DNA of 9,796 nt from an uncultured Ruminococcus sp. (lineage in GTDB: Bacteria; Bacillota; Clostridia; Oscillospirales; Ruminococcaceae): assembly GCA_947175975.1 (NCBI GenBank), contig CAMWOX010000047.1, positions 1 through 9,796 of the forward strand, written 5' to 3'. A model generated the notes under the pieces. The model saw nothing but the letters and a program-made list of their open reading frames with translations, searched no databases and had not been told where the DNA came from. This document shows, in pieces, positions 6,979 to 9,796 of the stretch. Each line of letters starts with the position of its first letter. The first letter of the stretch is position 1. A program made the position numbers and the translations under genes.

Positions 6979-7012
6979 AACAGACAGTTGAAAATTTTCG
7001 GCTGTCTGTTTT
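6979..7012 (+). terminator. Stem-loop with short T-run between rplI and dnaB
   Basis: AACAGACAGTTGAA (6979-6992) pairs with TTCGGCTGTCTGTT (6997-7010) in a 14-bp stem with two G.U pairs and an AATT loop. Only four Ts follow (7009-7012), two of them inside the stem, and then AGAG. It looks like a weak or partial intrinsic terminator. The dnaB ribosome binding site begins five bases later and no promoter is seen between them, so complete termination would leave dnaB and tilS without a source of transcripts. It could instead be an mRNA-stability or processing element. Confidence 0.55.
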
Positions 7013-7029
7013 AGAGAAAGGATAATCTT

Positions 7030-8388
7030 ATGCCGCAATTCAGTAATTTTAATTTAAGTGATGATTTTACATTGCCGTACAGTCTTGAGGCAGAGCAGAC
7101 GATTTTGGGTTCGATTTTGATTAATTCTGATATACTGGGTATCGTCATGGAAATAGTGAAACCGGATTGTTTTTATATCGAACAGCATCAGGAGCTGTAC
7201 CGGATTATGATCCAGATGATGGGCAAAGGCAGTCATATTGATGTAATTACTGTCCTAAATGAAGCTGTTGCGTTACATGTGTTTGATACAGCAGCCGAGG
7301 GCAGAACCTATCTGGCAAATATTGCGGAGAGTGTTCCGACTGTTGCCAATGTTCGGAGTTACTGCAAGATTGTGATGGATAAATATTATATCCGTCTTCT
7401 GGCGGGTTCGTGCCGGGATTTGCTGACATCCATCCAGCAGGGTGAGAATAATGCACAGGTTCTGCTTGAAACAGCTGAACAGAATATTTTCAATATTCGG
7501 CAGGGCAGAAATACAGGAGGACTTGTTCCATTCAGTGAGATTATCACAGAAGCCTATCAGCAGGTCGGACGGCTTGCCGGTCCTGACAGGGAACAGTATA
7601 TTGGTATCCGGTCGGGATTTTCCTATCTGGACACTATGACTTCCGGACTGAATAAATCAGATCTGATTTTAGTAGCGGCACGTCCGGCAATGGGCAAGAC
7701 AGCTTTTGCATTGAATATTGCCCAGAATGTTGCTAGTAAGAATCGGGATAAGCAGGTTTGTATTTTTTCACTGGAAATGTCAAAAGAACAACTTGCGGCA
7801 AGATTTCTTTCTTCTGTGGCACAGGTTGATTCCGGCAAGCTCCGCAGCGGCAGGATTTTTGGCGATGACTGGACAAAATTAGCATCTGCAACGAGCTTTC
7901 TTATGAATATGCCAATTTATATTGATGATACAGCAGGGATTACTGTGCCGCAGATCAAGGCAAAACTCCGGCGTATGAAAAATCTGGGGCTGGTTATCAT
8001 TGACTATCTGGGATTGATTTCTTCTACAATGCGTACAGATAGTAAAGTACAGATTGTCACGGAGATTACCAGACAGTTGAAAATTATGGCAAAAGAACTG
8101 CAAGTGCCTGTTCTAGTGTTGTCACAGCTGTCAAGAGGTCCTGAAAACCGTCAGAACAAGAGACCGATGCTTTCGGATCTGCGTGATTCTGGTTCAATTG
8201 AGCAGGATGCCGATGTAGTGATGTTTCTCTATCGGGATGCTTATTACAACGAAAATTGCAAGACTCCCAATGTTGCAGAATGTATTATTGCAAAGAATCG
8301 CCATGGTGAGACAGGAATGGTGAACCTGATCTGGGACGGACAGTTCACGAGATTCAGTTCAATGGAGAAATCCAGTGGGAAAATTTAA
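7030..8388 (+). CDS. dnaB: Replicative DNA helicase DnaB
   Basis: Hexameric ATP-dependent 5'-to-3' helicase that unwinds DNA at the replication fork and recruits primase. In Bacillus the same protein is called DnaC. The 452 residues are a normal length. The N-terminal domain (about 10-115) begins LPYSLEAEQTILGSIL. A linker leads to the RecA-like ATPase domain from about residue 170. Visible motifs are Walker A ARPAMGKTA (217-225), SLEMSKEQLAAR (247-258) with the catalytic glutamate, Walker B VIIDYLGLI (322-330), and the block LSQLSRGPENR through DLRDSGSIEQDADVVMFLYR (364-402). No intein or other insertion interrupts it. ATG 7030 follows AAAGGA (7017-7022) at good spacing. It is downstream of rplI, behind a weak terminator-like stem-loop. 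Confidence 0.97.
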   Translation: MPQFSNFNLSDDFTLPYSLEAEQTILGSILINSDILGIVMEIVKPDCFYIEQHQELYRIMIQMMGKGSHIDVITVLNEAVALHVFDTAAEGRTYLANIAESVPTVANVRSYCKIVMDKYYIRLLAGSCRDLLTSIQQGENNAQVLLETAEQNIFNIRQGRNTGGLVPFSEIITEAYQQVGRLAGPDREQYIGIRSGFSYLDTMTSGLNKSDLILVAARPAMGKTAFALNIAQNVASKNRDKQVCIFSLEMSKEQLAARFLSSVAQVDSGKLRSGRIFGDDWTKLASATSFLMNMPIYIDDTAGITVPQIKAKLRRMKNLGLVIIDYLGLISSTMRTDSKVQIVTEITRQLKIMAKELQVPVLVLSQLSRGPENRQNKRPMLSDLRDSGSIEQDADVVMFLYRDAYYNENCKTPNVAECIIAKNRHGETGMVNLIWDGQFTRFSSMEKSSGKI

Positions 8389-9745
8389 GATGCATAAAAT
8401 CCATAAAGCGATTTATGATTTTCTGATAAGAGAACAAATCCGGGATGTACCTGTTACAGTAGCACTTTCCGGTGGTGCAGACAGCGTATGCTTACTGATG
8501 GGTTTATTGTACTGGCGTGAAGAATTTCACTTAGAGCTTTCTGCCCTGCATGTACAGCATGATCTACGGGGGGCGGAAAGTCTCCGGGATGAACAGTTCT
8601 GCCGGGATCTCTGTGAAAAATATGAAATTGAACTGCAAGTGATTCTGGTTGATGTGAAAGCTTATCAGAAAATTCACGGAATTTCACTTGAAACAGCTGC
8701 CAGAGAATGCCGTTATCAGGCATTCTCAGATCATGGAATCGGTTTGGTCGCAACGGCACACACAGCTTCGGATAATCTGGAAACATTGATTTTCCGACTT
8801 GTCCGAGGAACAGGGCTGAAAGGTTTATGCGGTATTCCGCCCAGGCGAGAAAATTATATTCGTCCATTGCTGGAAATCAGCCGTTCGGAAATTGAATTAT
8901 TTCTTGCAGAAGAAAATATAGATTATATCATAGATTCCAGCAATTTGCAGGATGATTACACCCGGAATTTTATCCGGCACAAAATTCGTCCATTATTGGG
9001 ACAGATCAATCAGAATCCGGAAAAATCTGGAATCATGCTTACAGATCTGCTCCGACAGGAAGAAGATTTTTTAGAAATTTCCACCAGGAATGCTTATAAG
9101 AATGCCTTACAGCCAGATCATTCGCTCAAGGATCTGCATCTTCTGCATCCGGCTTTGCAGAGACGTTGTATCGGAATCTATTTACAGACGCATAAAATCT
9201 CTGCAAATTACCAGAATATTATTTTAGTACAAGGTTTATTGGCGGGCGGCGGATGTGTGGAACTTGTCCGGGGACAGCTCACAGCTAGAGTCAGCCAGGG
9301 CAGATTGTATCTGGAAAGAAATCAGAATATAAGTTATTCTGAGGCTCTGTTACGGATTGGCAGAAATCAGATTTTTAAGAATTGGATTTTTACAGCAGAA
9401 TTGATTTCCAGAAAAGATCATCCGGATGATTTTGACAGGGTTTTGAAAAATTCCGTTGATTCGGCTTTGGATTATGACAAAATACAGGATCTGGGATTAA
9501 TTCTGCACAGCAGAAAACCGGGTCTGCATCTGAAATTATCCAACAGGGAACACAGGATTTTTATTAAAAAATGGCTGCAAACACTTCCTGTTTCCCAGAG
9601 AGCTTCTGTGCATTATCTTTCTGACCAGAATCAGCATTTACGATGGGTGCAGCATCTCGGTGCGGATGAATCCGTCCGGGTGACAGAACACACCAGGAAT
9701 ATCCTGTTTCTGCATGATCACAATCCTGCCACAGAATGCACATGA
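8375..9745 (+). CDS. tilS: tRNA(Ile)-lysidine synthetase TilS
   Basis: ATP-dependent enzyme that attaches lysine to C34 of the CAU-anticodon tRNA-Ile, changing its identity from methionine to isoleucine so that AUA is read correctly. The N-terminal PP-loop domain has SGGADS (32-37), HVQHDLRG (59-66, with Gln where many homologues have Asn), ATAHTASDNLET (126-137), RGTGLKGLCGIPP (144-156) and DSSNLQDDYTRNFIRHKIRP (187-206). The C-terminal region (about 370-445) keeps the substrate-binding fold and ends in VTEHTRNIL. The 456 residues are normal. GTG 8375 is preferred because GGAG (8364-8367) lies 7 nt upstream. This makes the gene overlap dnaB by 14 nt and suggests translational coupling. ATG 8390 in the same frame is the alternative, with a weaker site. 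Confidence 0.95.
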   Translation: MGKFKMHKIHKAIYDFLIREQIRDVPVTVALSGGADSVCLLMGLLYWREEFHLELSALHVQHDLRGAESLRDEQFCRDLCEKYEIELQVILVDVKAYQKIHGISLETAARECRYQAFSDHGIGLVATAHTASDNLETLIFRLVRGTGLKGLCGIPPRRENYIRPLLEISRSEIELFLAEENIDYIIDSSNLQDDYTRNFIRHKIRPLLGQINQNPEKSGIMLTDLLRQEEDFLEISTRNAYKNALQPDHSLKDLHLLHPALQRRCIGIYLQTHKISANYQNIILVQGLLAGGGCVELVRGQLTARVSQGRLYLERNQNISYSEALLRIGRNQIFKNWIFTAELISRKDHPDDFDRVLKNSVDSALDYDKIQDLGLILHSRKPGLHLKLSNREHRIFIKKWLQTLPVSQRASVHYLSDQNQHLRWVQHLGADESVRVTEHTRNILFLHDHNPATECT

Positions 9746-9752
9746 AGTAATC

Positions 9753-9796
9753 ATGATATTGAGAGATGCAAAGTTAATCAGTGAGCAGTATGTTTC
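9753..9796 (+). CDS. Start of a gene cut by the right edge
   Basis: Fifteen codons are open from ATG 9753 to the window end, reading MILRDAKLISEQYV and one further residue that begins TC, so serine. The gap to tilS is only 7 nt, so it would belong to the same operon. The ribosome binding site is poor (GAAG at 9744-9747). In many Firmicutes tilS is followed by the hypoxanthine phosphoribosyltransferase gene hpt, whose N-terminus often contains a short LIS/LIT motif. That fits, but 15 residues are too few to name the product. Confidence 0.4.
   Translation, partial: MILRDAKLISEQYV

Overview
The window looks like chromosomal backbone of a low-to-moderate G+C Gram-positive anaerobe. It most likely belongs to the Clostridia, perhaps the Ruminococcus/Oscillospiraceae side. 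The evidence is RNase J instead of an RNase E operon, a full-length GdpP phosphodiesterase, the gdpP-rplI-dnaB order typical of Firmicutes, strong AAAGG/GAGG-type ribosome binding sites, and frequent GTG/TTG starts. The genus is inference. There are no tRNA or rRNA genes, CRISPR arrays, transposases or phage genes.

Layout. Positions 1-326 are intergenic. They hold a near-consensus promoter firing leftward out of the window, a widely spaced 17-bp inverted repeat, a short palindrome and a plausible rightward -10 element. Positions 327-2222 encode a 631-residue protein shaped like a fused sugar-phosphate nucleotidyltransferase, left-handed beta-helix and phosphohexomutase. The signature residues of both enzyme halves are missing, so it is probably a pseudoenzyme. 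Positions 2223-2671 contain no convincing gene but hold a perfect sigma-70/sigma-A consensus promoter (TTGACA-17-TATAAT). It is followed by a transcribed leader of about 350 nt that can form several strong stem-loops, including a 12-bp hairpin and a stem of about 16 bp. The leader ends at the RNase J gene.

From 2672 to the right edge all genes point right and are tightly packed: RNase J (2672-4459), the c-di-AMP phosphodiesterase GdpP (4497-6473), ribosomal protein L9 (6516-6968), replicative helicase DnaB (7030-8388), tRNA-Ile lysidine synthetase TilS (8375-9745, overlapping dnaB by 14 nt) and the first 15 codons of another gene (9753 onward). The consensus promoter at 2285 is the only strong one seen for this group, so a housekeeping operon is likely. 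It would link RNA decay, c-di-AMP signalling, translation, replication and tRNA modification. A stem-loop with a short T-run between rplI and dnaB could reduce expression of the distal genes.

The most interesting item is the long structured leader of the RNase J gene. RNase E in E. coli controls its own mRNA through a long structured 5' UTR, and this leader could be an analogous autoregulatory element or an undescribed RNA. The second is the conserved-looking but catalytically stripped nucleotidyltransferase/mutase fusion just upstream.
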